Shown here piece by piece: positions 1 to 6,195 of a stretch of DNA of 20,393 nt. Positions within the stretch are counted from its first letter, which is position 1. The number at the start of each line of letters is the position of its first letter. The notes beneath the pieces were generated by a model. That model saw nothing but the letters and a program-made list of their open reading frames with translations, was not told where the DNA came from and did no database searches. A program made the translations under genes and the position numbers. The DNA comes from Flavobacteriaceae bacterium. Lineage in GTDB: Bacteria > Bacteroidota > Bacteroidia > Flavobacteriales > Flavobacteriaceae. The stretch is from NCBI GenBank assembly GCA_030694835.1, contig JAUYUF010000235.1:1-20393 (forward strand), in the 5' to 3' direction.

Positions 1-770
1 CTAAACAATCAGAAGAACGATTAATCAATCCTGAAGAAAAAACATTTACTGGATTCGTTTTTAAAATTCATGCTAATATGGATCCCAATCATCGCGACCG
101 ATTAGCATTTATTAAAATTGTTTCAGGGATTTTTAAAAGAAATGCACCTTATCTTCATGTTCGACATCAGAAAAAAATGAAATTTTCAAGTCCAAACACA
201 TTTTTTGCTGAGAAGAAAGAAATTGTAGAAGAGTCATTTCCTGGTGATATTGTTGGATTGCATGATACGGGAAACTTTAAAATTGGGGACACTTTAACGG
301 AAGGTGAAATGATTAACTTTAGAGGAGTTCCAAGTTTTTCACCGGAGCATTTTAGATATATCAATAATGCTGATCCTTTAAAATCTAAACAATTATTTAA
401 AGGTATTGACCAATTGATGGATGAAGGTGTAGCACAATTATTTACACTAGATTACAATGGAAGAAAAATTATTGGAACAGTTGGTGCTCTTCAATATGAA
501 GTAATTCAATATCGCTTAGAACACGAATATGGAGCAAAATGTTCTTATGAAAATATCAATATCCATAAGGCTTGCTGGGTTCATCCAGATGATGAAAGAA
601 ATGAAGAATTTAAAGAATTTCTTAGAGTAAAACAACGTTATTTAGCAAAAGACAAACAAAATCAATTGGTATTTTTAGCTGATTCTCCTTTTACAATTCA
701 AATGACACAACAAAAATATCCATCGGTTAAATTACACTTCACAAGTGAATTTGACAATTTAAAAAAATAA
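1..770 (+). CDS. prfC: Peptide chain release factor 3 (RF3), C-terminal part
   Basis: Partial gene cut by the left edge: the frame is open from base 3, giving 255 visible residues of a protein that is normally about 530 long. RF3 is a translational GTPase of the cytoplasm that removes RF1/RF2 from the ribosome after peptide release. The GTPase domain lies outside the window; what is seen are the beta-barrel and C-terminal domains. The stretch FTGFVFKIHANMDPNHRDR followed by RLAFIKIVSG is highly typical of RF3 domain II, and VGALQYEVIQYRLEHEYG is typical of its C-terminal region. The ATG at base 78 is internal, not the start. The gene ends 23 bases before the next gene on the same strand, so co-transcription is plausible. 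Identification is firm from family knowledge. Confidence 0.95.
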   Translation, partial: KQSEERLINPEEKTFTGFVFKIHANMDPNHRDRLAFIKIVSGIFKRNAPYLHVRHQKKMKFSSPNTFFAEKKEIVEESFPGDIVGLHDTGNFKIGDTLTEGEMINFRGVPSFSPEHFRYINNADPLKSKQLFKGIDQLMDEGVAQLFTLDYNGRKIIGTVGALQYEVIQYRLEHEYGAKCSYENINIHKACWVHPDDERNEEFKEFLRVKQRYLAKDKQNQLVFLADSPFTIQMTQQKYPSVKLHFTSEFDNLKK

Positions 771-793
771 GTATAACCATAAAATAAATACAT

Positions 794-1723
794 ATGAAAG
801 ACGGATTATATGCTTCGTTAAAAACTACAAAAGGAACAATTCTAATTAATCTTGAGTTTGAAAAAACACCTGGAACTGTTGGAAATTTTGTTGCTTTAGT
901 TGAAGGTAATTTAGAAAATAAAGTAAAACCTCAGGGAACTCTCTATTATAACGGATTAAAATTTCACCGTGTAATCGCCGATTTTATGATTCAGGGAGGA
1001 TGCCCATTAGGAACTGGAACAGGATCTCCAGGATATAGTTTTGATGATGAGTTTCATCCAACTTTAAAACATGATAAACCGGGAATATTATCAATGGCTA
1101 ATTCGGGTCCAGCATCAAACGGAAGTCAATTCTTTATAACTCATGTTGCAACACCATGGTTAGACAACAAACACACCGTTTTTGGAGAAGTAATTGAAGG
1201 ACAAGATGTAGTTGATACCATTGCGCAAAATGATATATTAGAATCTATTGAAATTATTAGAGTTGGTGATGTTGCTAATAATTACAAGGCAGTTGAAGCT
1301 TTTAGAACCTTTGAAGGCAGCCTTTTAAAAAGAGCTGAAGCAGCTAAAAAAGAGCAAGATGATTTGTTAGAAAGCGTTTCTGCTGGTTATGATCAAACCA
1401 ATAGCGGATTAAGATATAAAATCCTTCAAAAAGGTAATGGAACACAAGCTCAAAAAGGTAAAACGGTTTCAGTTCACTATAAAGGAATGTTGTTAGATGG
1501 TACTACTTTTGATTCATCATATTCTAGAAAAGAACCAATTGAGTTTACATTAGGAGTTGGGCAAGTAATTGCTGGTTGGGATGAAGGAATTCAATTATTA
1601 AAAGTAGGCGACAAAGCGCGTTTTGTAATCCCATCAGATTTAGCTTATGGAAGTCGTGGAGCTAGTGGTGTAATTCCACCAAATGCAACACTCATTTTTG
1701 ATGTTGAATTGATGAAAGCATAA
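794..1723 (+). CDS. Dual-family peptidyl-prolyl isomerase: cyclophilin-FKBP fusion
   Basis: A 309-residue protein joining two unrelated prolyl cis-trans isomerase folds. Residues 1 to about 160 are a cyclophilin: FHRV with R59, FMIQGG with F64, M65 and Q67, SQFFIT near 111-116, and W122, L123 and H127 of the active-site/cyclosporin pocket. Residues about 165-200 form a charged, probably helical linker. Residues about 203-309 are an FKBP domain with Y229, F239, D240, V258, I259, W262, Y285 and F302, the usual FK506-pocket positions. There is no signal peptide, so it should be cytoplasmic and act in protein folding. Both active sites look intact. This order matches the cyclophilin-first dual immunophilins (CFBP type) described from flavobacteria. 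It follows prfC by 23 bases and ends before a hairpin at 1749-1775. The start is an ATG with no Shine-Dalgarno sequence, normal for this group. Confidence 0.93.
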   Translation: MKDGLYASLKTTKGTILINLEFEKTPGTVGNFVALVEGNLENKVKPQGTLYYNGLKFHRVIADFMIQGGCPLGTGTGSPGYSFDDEFHPTLKHDKPGILSMANSGPASNGSQFFITHVATPWLDNKHTVFGEVIEGQDVVDTIAQNDILESIEIIRVGDVANNYKAVEAFRTFEGSLLKRAEAAKKEQDDLLESVSAGYDQTNSGLRYKILQKGNGTQAQKGKTVSVHYKGMLLDGTTFDSSYSRKEPIEFTLGVGQVIAGWDEGIQLLKVGDKARFVIPSDLAYGSRGASGVIPPNATLIFDVELMKA

Positions 1724-1748
1724 TGACTTCATTAAATTAAACTTATAA

Positions 1749-1775
1749 AAATATCCCGCTTTTAGCGGGATATTT
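1749..1775. terminator. Bidirectional hairpin terminator
   Basis: A perfect 12-bp inverted repeat (AAATATCCCGCT / AGCGGGATATTT) with a 3-base loop lies between the convergent isomerase gene and the cytochrome c gene. The minus-strand transcript gets the better U-rich tail (TTTATAAG after the stem), while on the plus strand the stem itself ends in A/T pairs. It probably stops both transcripts. Confidence 0.75.
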
Positions 1776-1809
1776 CAGTTAAGGGGGAATTGAGTATTAT
1801 TAAAATTTA

Positions 1810-2199
1810 TTATTTTTTCAATCCTCTAACATATAGAACTGTTAACCAAATTTCTTCATCAGTAATTTTTTTGAAGTTTGGCATATCATCTCTTCCGTTT
1901 TTAATTTTGTAAAATAATTCACCATCTGTTTGAGCATGAAAAGCAACTGAAGAAAAATCACCTAAATCACCTTTAACACTTTTTGCTTTGGGACCATCAC
2001 CTTTTCCAGTAGCACCATGACAGGCTTTACAATGCTTAGAATATAATAATTTGGCTTCTTCTAAATTATCATCTGTTGCTTTAACTGGACTTTTTATTGC
2101 TTTATCTTTTGCAGGAACTACCCAATCTTGATCTACCGTAAAAGACACTAACGATATTGCAAAAATTGCAGTCATAAAAATAACACTTACATGTTTCAT
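1810..2199 (-). CDS. Monoheme c-type cytochrome, periplasmic
   Basis: A 129-residue class I cytochrome c. An N-terminal hydrophobic stretch (residues 4-21) reads as a Sec signal peptide. The heme site is CKACH (C57, C60, H61), followed by the glycine/lysine-rich GATGKGDGPKAK typical of small electron-shuttle cytochromes. M106 in RDDMPNF is the expected sixth heme ligand, and the C-terminal helix EEIWLTVLYVRGL is where class I cytochromes carry one. It is the last gene of the minus-strand operon, 60 bases after the NrfD-like gene. I infer that it takes electrons from, or passes them to, the membrane complex encoded upstream; the terminal partner is not in the window. The known heme fold is clear but the partner is inference. 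Confidence 0.9.
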   Translation of the reverse strand: MKHVSVIFMTAIFAISLVSFTVDQDWVVPAKDKAIKSPVKATDDNLEEAKLLYSKHCKACHGATGKGDGPKAKSVKGDLGDFSSVAFHAQTDGELFYKIKNGRDDMPNFKKITDEEIWLTVLYVRGLKK

Positions 2200-2259
2200 A
2201 ATTCTAAATTTAAATTGATTAATTATTAAGTTTTAACAATAACTGAGCCCTTTTCATAG

Positions 2260-3489
2260 CTATTTTATTTTTTTTAAAATATTGACCTTTTCATAATTAT
2301 AACCTTCAAACATAATTGCTATTGCTATTTTAGTTAAAAAAGTAAACAATAAAAAACCTAAAGAGAATACCATAACTGCTGTTTGAATCTCAGTCATAGA
2401 AGGCTTATAAACATAAATCTGACCTAAAACATCTGGAGTAAATCCAGGAATAATAAGTGCCATTCCTTTTTCAATATAAACACTGAAATAAATTAAAACA
2501 GCACCTATGTTTAAAGTAATAAAGTTTTTACGTGTTTTGGGCACTAAAAATAAGAAGAAGGCAATTACTCCCATTATAATGGATCCCCAACTATAAAATA
2601 CTATTTCTTTATTATCTCCCAATCCAAAAAGTAAGTATTCCCAATACAATAAATGTTCTGTTCCTGAATAAAATTCTTTAAACAATTCAGCTACTGTAAA
2701 GAACAAATAAATAAACATGGAATAAACCATCAATTCAGCAATTGTAAATAACGCTTCATTTTTGATTTCAAATTTGGTATACTTTCTCAATAATTGAAAT
2801 AATATTAAAAGAATTGCTGGACCTGAACAAAATGCTGATGCTAAAAATCTTGGTGCTAATAAGGCACTATTCCAAAAAGGTCTAGCTGGCAACGCATTGA
2901 ATAAAAATGCAGTAACTGTATGAATACCAACAGCCATTGGAACACTTGCTAAGACTAAAAATAACACTAATTTTTTATTATATTCTTTCTTATTAAATGC
3001 ACTATATAATAAATGAATTACTACAGTGGCATTAATTATAAAGTATGCAAAAAGCACAAAGAAATCCCAAGCCAAAATTGAATAGGGAAAATTCATTGTT
3101 CCAACAAAAGGTAACATATGCCAGAATCTAAGAGGATGACCAATATCTACTACCACAAAGGCAATACTCATAATAACTGCGCAAACCGCTAGTAATTCAC
3201 CAAAAATTACTATTTCTTTAATTGGCCCCCAATGATAGATATAGGCTGGAATAACAAGCATAACTGCGGCGGCGGCAACTCCTACTAAAAAAGTGAAATT
3301 TCCAATGTAAAAGGCCCATGAAACTGAATCACGCATATTGGTTGTTATTAAGCCATCGGTTAATTGACCATAATATCCGTAAGCACCCCAAAGGGTTAAG
3401 ATTGTTAAGAATATTAACCAAGCGAAGTAATATTTTCCGCCTTGAAAAATTATTTTTAAACTGCCTGTTAAAAAACGAGAAAAATTCAT
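2260..3489 (-). CDS. NrfD/DsrP-family polytopic membrane subunit (quinone-interacting)
   Basis: A 409-residue, very hydrophobic protein with about ten predicted membrane helices. It belongs to the NrfD/PsrC superfamily, whose members exchange electrons with (mena)quinol in the membrane and pass them to a periplasmic Fe-S partner. Typical features are SWAFYIGNFTFLVG in the second helix, DIGHPLRFWH around the third helix and the RPFWNSALLAPRFLASAF segment. Length and helix number fit the longer DsrP/HmeB-like branch rather than the roughly 320-residue, eight-helix NrfD. The gene sits directly after a four-cluster ferredoxin gene (53-base gap), the usual partner, and before a cytochrome c gene. 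No heme or metal motif is evident in the protein itself, as expected. Family assignment is strong; assignment to a named complex is not possible. Confidence 0.88.
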   Translation of the reverse strand: MNFSRFLTGSLKIIFQGGKYYFAWLIFLTILTLWGAYGYYGQLTDGLITTNMRDSVSWAFYIGNFTFLVGVAAAAVMLVIPAYIYHWGPIKEIVIFGELLAVCAVIMSIAFVVVDIGHPLRFWHMLPFVGTMNFPYSILAWDFFVLFAYFIINATVVIHLLYSAFNKKEYNKKLVLFLVLASVPMAVGIHTVTAFLFNALPARPFWNSALLAPRFLASAFCSGPAILLILFQLLRKYTKFEIKNEALFTIAELMVYSMFIYLFFTVAELFKEFYSGTEHLLYWEYLLFGLGDNKEIVFYSWGSIIMGVIAFFLFLVPKTRKNFITLNIGAVLIYFSVYIEKGMALIIPGFTPDVLGQIYVYKPSMTEIQTAVMVFSLGFLLFTFLTKIAIAIMFEGYNYEKVNILKKIK

Positions 3490-3542
3490 ATATCAATTAT
3501 TTGAATATTTTAAAATCAATTTTATTATTTAACACTTCAATT

Positions 3543-4430
3543 CTAACCAAAATAGTAGTAGAATTTAGGTTGTGTGTTTAATTCCTGTTTTAATACCAAT
3601 ACGCGTTTATTATCCAATATATACCTAACCTCACTTTCTGGATCTAATAAATTTCCAAATTTTCTTGCACCTACAGGACAGATTTCAACACAAGATGGAT
3701 ATTTACCTTTTCTAACTCGTTGAACACAGAAAGTGCATTTTTCTACAACACCCTTTTGTCTTGGTCTATTTCCTAAATAGTGTACATCAGTATTAATTTC
3801 TTCTGTTGGAATAGTTGGTTCTCCCCAATTAAAGTGTCTTGCTCCGTAAGGACAAGCAGCCATACAATATCGGCAACCAATACACCAATTATAATCTACC
3901 ACTACAATTCCGTCTTTTTCTTGCCAAGTTGCTTTTGCTGGACAAACAGTCACACATTGAGGATTTCTACATTGCTGACATTGAACTGGAAAATAGAAGT
4001 GTCCTTTTTCTGGCACTTTTTCGTGATCATAATTGATGTTAGAATGATGTAAATCTACTCCTCTCTCTTTTTCCATCTCCAACACTTGAATCCATTGAAT
4101 TTGAGGATCACGTGATTGATTATTTTCTTTAACACAAGCCGTTACACATTTTCTACATCCAATACATCTAGAAATATCTAAAGCATATCCGAATAAAACT
4201 CCTACCATGGCAGGTTCATCAGAAACAGTAAATTCTTTTCCGTATCTTTTTTTATATTTTTCTGCTAAATTTTTAACGATTTCATCTTTTTCCTCAGGAG
4301 TTAACTCTCTAAAATTTCCTTGAAGAAATTCATCAATCTCTTTCATATTACAACCTGAAAGAGCTAGAGTTGAAAAAGTAGCTAGAGATATGTTTTTTAA
4401 GAACGACCTTCTTTTATTATCATTTTTCAT
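3543..4430 (-). CDS. Tat-exported ferredoxin lipoprotein with four [4Fe-4S] clusters (DsrO/NrfC-like)
   Basis: A 295-residue periplasmic electron-transfer subunit. The N-terminus has a twin-arginine motif (KRRSFLKN, R7-R8), a hydrophobic stretch and a lipobox ending LSGC at C27, so it should be folded in the cytoplasm, exported by Tat and lipid-anchored. Sixteen cluster cysteines form four groups: C89/92/95/99, C151/154/159/163, C183/186/189/193 and C232/235/247/251. This is the pattern of DsrO, NrfC and PsrB-type subunits, which relay electrons between an NrfD-type membrane protein and a catalytic or cytochrome partner. The ATG overlaps the end of the upstream cytochrome gene by 11 bases, implying translational coupling. 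About 60 residues of charged, probably helical sequence separate the lipid cysteine from the first cluster, which would hold the domain away from the membrane. There is no molybdopterin subunit nearby. Confidence 0.92.
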   Translation of the reverse strand: MKNDNKRRSFLKNISLATFSTLALSGCNMKEIDEFLQGNFRELTPEEKDEIVKNLAEKYKKRYGKEFTVSDEPAMVGVLFGYALDISRCIGCRKCVTACVKENNQSRDPQIQWIQVLEMEKERGVDLHHSNINYDHEKVPEKGHFYFPVQCQQCRNPQCVTVCPAKATWQEKDGIVVVDYNWCIGCRYCMAACPYGARHFNWGEPTIPTEEINTDVHYLGNRPRQKGVVEKCTFCVQRVRKGKYPSCVEICPVGARKFGNLLDPESEVRYILDNKRVLVLKQELNTQPKFYYYFG

Positions 4431-5040
4431 TACTTTCTATGTTTTCAGATTTTTTAACTAATTTAATATCCTCTTGCTTCATAGGAGCAGGATCTGGCTT
4501 TAACTTTTTAAATTTAGGTGTATGCGGATTATGACAACTAACACATAATAAATAATGCTTTTTACCATTCCATTCTCCAGTTCTCTTACCATGTACTCCA
4601 ACCTTCCAATCTCTATATTTCTCACCATGGCATTGCCCGCATAATTTATATGATTCTTTAAAATCCAACAATTTACCATTGGCTAATCGCAAAGAATCTC
4701 TTTGTTTAATATCGTGACAATCTAAACACCACCTATTTTCACTATCATGTTTAAACGATATATCATCATGCCATTCTACTAAATCTCTCCTAACGGGATT
4801 AGGATCTTGATATCCATGACAATCATTACATGGGAAAATACCGTCAGTAAAAGGAGGTGGATCAACAGCGTATTCATCTATAGTACTTACTTTTTTAACT
4901 TCAACTATATCTTCTGTTCCTTCATGCGAATCAACTTTTTTAACATCCATGTCTTTTGAAGTACATGAAATTAGGAAAATGAAAAATAAAGTCAGAAGTA
5001 AACTAGTTAGACTTATATTATTAATTAATCGATTTTTCAT
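4420..5040 (-). CDS. Tetraheme c-type cytochrome lipoprotein
   Basis: A 206-residue protein when started at 5040. Residues 2-25 are a lipoprotein signal ending LISC at C26. Four CxxCH heme sites follow: CNDCH (C71), CLDCH (C105), CGQCH (C134) and CVSCH (C166), with further histidines (WHDD, FKHD, GVHG, KKHY) available as second ligands. It resembles the periplasmic multiheme cytochromes that pair with NrfD/DsrP-type complexes (role of DsrJ or NrfB), but I cannot place it in a named family. An in-frame ATG nine codons upstream (5067) exists; I reject it because it overlaps the promoter box TATATTTG at 5072-5065, so it would lie upstream of the transcript start. First gene of the operon; it overlaps the ferredoxin gene by 11 bases. 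The C-terminal ~45 residues are lysine/glutamate-rich and heme-free. Confidence 0.88.
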   Translation of the reverse strand: MKNRLINNISLTSLLLTLFFIFLISCTSKDMDVKKVDSHEGTEDIVEVKKVSTIDEYAVDPPPFTDGIFPCNDCHGYQDPNPVRRDLVEWHDDISFKHDSENRWCLDCHDIKQRDSLRLANGKLLDFKESYKLCGQCHGEKYRDWKVGVHGKRTGEWNGKKHYLLCVSCHNPHTPKFKKLKPDPAPMKQEDIKLVKKSENIESNEK

Positions 5041-5064
5041 AAAATAAAAAATTTCATTTATCTT

Positions 5065-5098
5065 CAAATATATATTGTTTTTGTAACATTTATTACAA
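5065..5098 (-). promoter_or_regulatory. Promoter of the electron-transfer operon
   Basis: On the minus strand TATATTTG (5072-5065) matches the Bacteroidota -7 consensus TAnnTTTG exactly. A TTG at 5098-5096 lies 23 bases upstream, the upper end of the accepted -33 spacing. The transcript should start near 5061-5057, leaving a leader of about 20 bases before the ATG at 5040 and excluding the ATG at 5067. Confidence 0.6.
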
Positions 5099-5169
5099 CA
5101 AAAATCATGTTTTCATCAATTTGTATTCATTCTAAATAATAATTATTATATTTTCAATAATCCTATAAC

Positions 5170-5194
5170 AAAAAAATGCTCCAAGTTGGAGCAT
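5170..5194 (-). terminator. Rho-independent terminator
   Basis: An 8-bp perfect stem (ATGCTCCA / TGGAGCAT) with a 3-base loop, followed on the minus strand by a run of T opposite A5170-A5176. It lies 25 bases after the stop of the thioredoxin-fold gene and separates that gene from the electron-transfer operon promoter. Confidence 0.85.
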
Positions 5195-5219
5195 CTAATT
5201 TTAATATATACAAAATAAT

Positions 5220-5780
5220 TTATAATTCTTTCCACTTGATATTACACCCCATACTTGGTTTTTGAGGACAATGATTTTCCTTATTTTCTAATAAACAATC
5301 CATAGCATATTTTAAATCATAAGCAGTAATTGGAATTCCATTTTGTGGACGAGAATCATCCAATTGTCCTCGATAAATCAATTTTAAATCGGCAGCAAAT
5401 AAATAAATGTCAGGAGTGCAGGCAGCATCATAAGCCTTTGCAACATCTTGTGTTTCATCATATAAATAAGGGAATGGATAATTATTTTTAAGCGCATTTT
5501 CTTTCATTAATTCAGGTGAATCATCTGGATAATTTGCCACATCATTTGAAGAAATTGCAATAAATGAAATTCCTTTGATTTGATAATCATTAGCAATTTT
5601 AACCAAACCTTCATTAACATGAATTACATAGGGACAATGGTTACAAATAAACATTATTACAGTTCCTTTATCGCCTTTTAAAGTAGCAAGTGACTTTTCT
5701 TTTCCTGAAACAGTATCAGTTAAACTAAAATTAGGTGCAATTGTTCCTAAAGACAACATATTTGAATAAGTTCTAGCCAT
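5220..5780 (-). CDS. Thioredoxin-fold redox protein (AhpC/TSA-redoxin family)
   Basis: A 186-residue protein of the thioredoxin/peroxiredoxin superfamily. The N-terminal half has the AhpC/TSA pattern (APNFSLTDTVSGKEKSLATL), then a beta strand leading to CNHCPY (C46, C49), a CxxC in the thioredoxin position. CTPDIYLF (C121, P123) supplies the cis-proline region and GQLDDSRPQNG is typical of this widespread bacterial family. Extra cysteines occur at 162, 171 and 179. No signal peptide is seen, so it is probably cytoplasmic. Substrate is unknown: the fold suggests thiol-disulfide exchange or peroxide reduction, but no member role can be assigned from sequence. It is a single-gene unit, divergent from csaA with 75 bases between them and followed by its own terminator. 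Confidence 0.85.
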   Translation of the reverse strand: MARTYSNMLSLGTIAPNFSLTDTVSGKEKSLATLKGDKGTVIMFICNHCPYVIHVNEGLVKIANDYQIKGISFIAISSNDVANYPDDSPELMKENALKNNYPFPYLYDETQDVAKAYDAACTPDIYLFAADLKLIYRGQLDDSRPQNGIPITAYDLKYAMDCLLENKENHCPQKPSMGCNIKWKEL

Positions 5781-5855
5781 AAATCAGTCAATTTTCGTAA
5801 GTTTATCGAGTAAATTTAACCATTTATTTTTAAAGTGATTTATATTATTTAAACG

Positions 5856-6194
5856 ATGATTGATACCATAACATTTGAAGATTTTCAAAAAATAGATATC
5901 AGAACTGGAACTATTATCCAAGTTAATGATTTTCCAAAAGCTCGAAAACCTGCTTATCAATTAACCATCAATTTTGGTGCTTTAGGCATTAAAAAATCGA
6001 GTGCCCAAATTGTTGATTTATATTCAAAGGAAGATTTACTAAATAGACAAATTATTGCGATTGTTAATTTTGCTCCAAAGCAAATTGCTACTTTTATAAG
6101 TGAATGTTTAGTGTTGGGAATTGCTAATGAGCGCAATGAAATAGTATTATTAAAATCAAATAAATTAACGGTTAACGGAACTCCAATAAGTTAA
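5856..6194 (+). CDS. csaA: CsaA-type tRNA-binding-domain protein (putative secretion chaperone)
   Basis: A 112-residue single-domain protein with the oligonucleotide-binding fold shared by the EMAPII/MetRS C-terminal tRNA-binding domain. Diagnostic blocks are KIDIRTGTI (12-20), KARKPAYQL (28-36), KKSSAQIVDLY (46-56) and NFAPKQIATF with SECLVLG (71-88). Length and motifs match CsaA, a cytoplasmic homodimer that binds tRNA-like structures and has been described in Bacillus as a chaperone with affinity for SecA and preproteins. The start is the first ATG of the frame, with no Shine-Dalgarno sequence. The next gene begins one base after the stop, so the two are almost certainly translated from one message. 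Family is certain; cellular role in flavobacteria is inferred. Confidence 0.93.
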   Translation: MIDTITFEDFQKIDIRTGTIIQVNDFPKARKPAYQLTINFGALGIKKSSAQIVDLYSKEDLLNRQIIAIVNFAPKQIATFISECLVLGIANERNEIVLLKSNKLTVNGTPIS

Positions 6195-6195
6195 A

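Noticed and set aside
167..364. 65-codon minus-strand frame opposite prfC
   Set aside because: It lies wholly within the well-conserved release factor frame and has no recognisable domain, promoter or partner.
3318..4052. Plus-strand frames opposite the NrfD-like and ferredoxin genes (3318-3581, 3780-4052, 3839-4036)
   Set aside because: They are antisense shadows; the cysteine-cluster protein and membrane protein on the minus strand explain the sequence fully.
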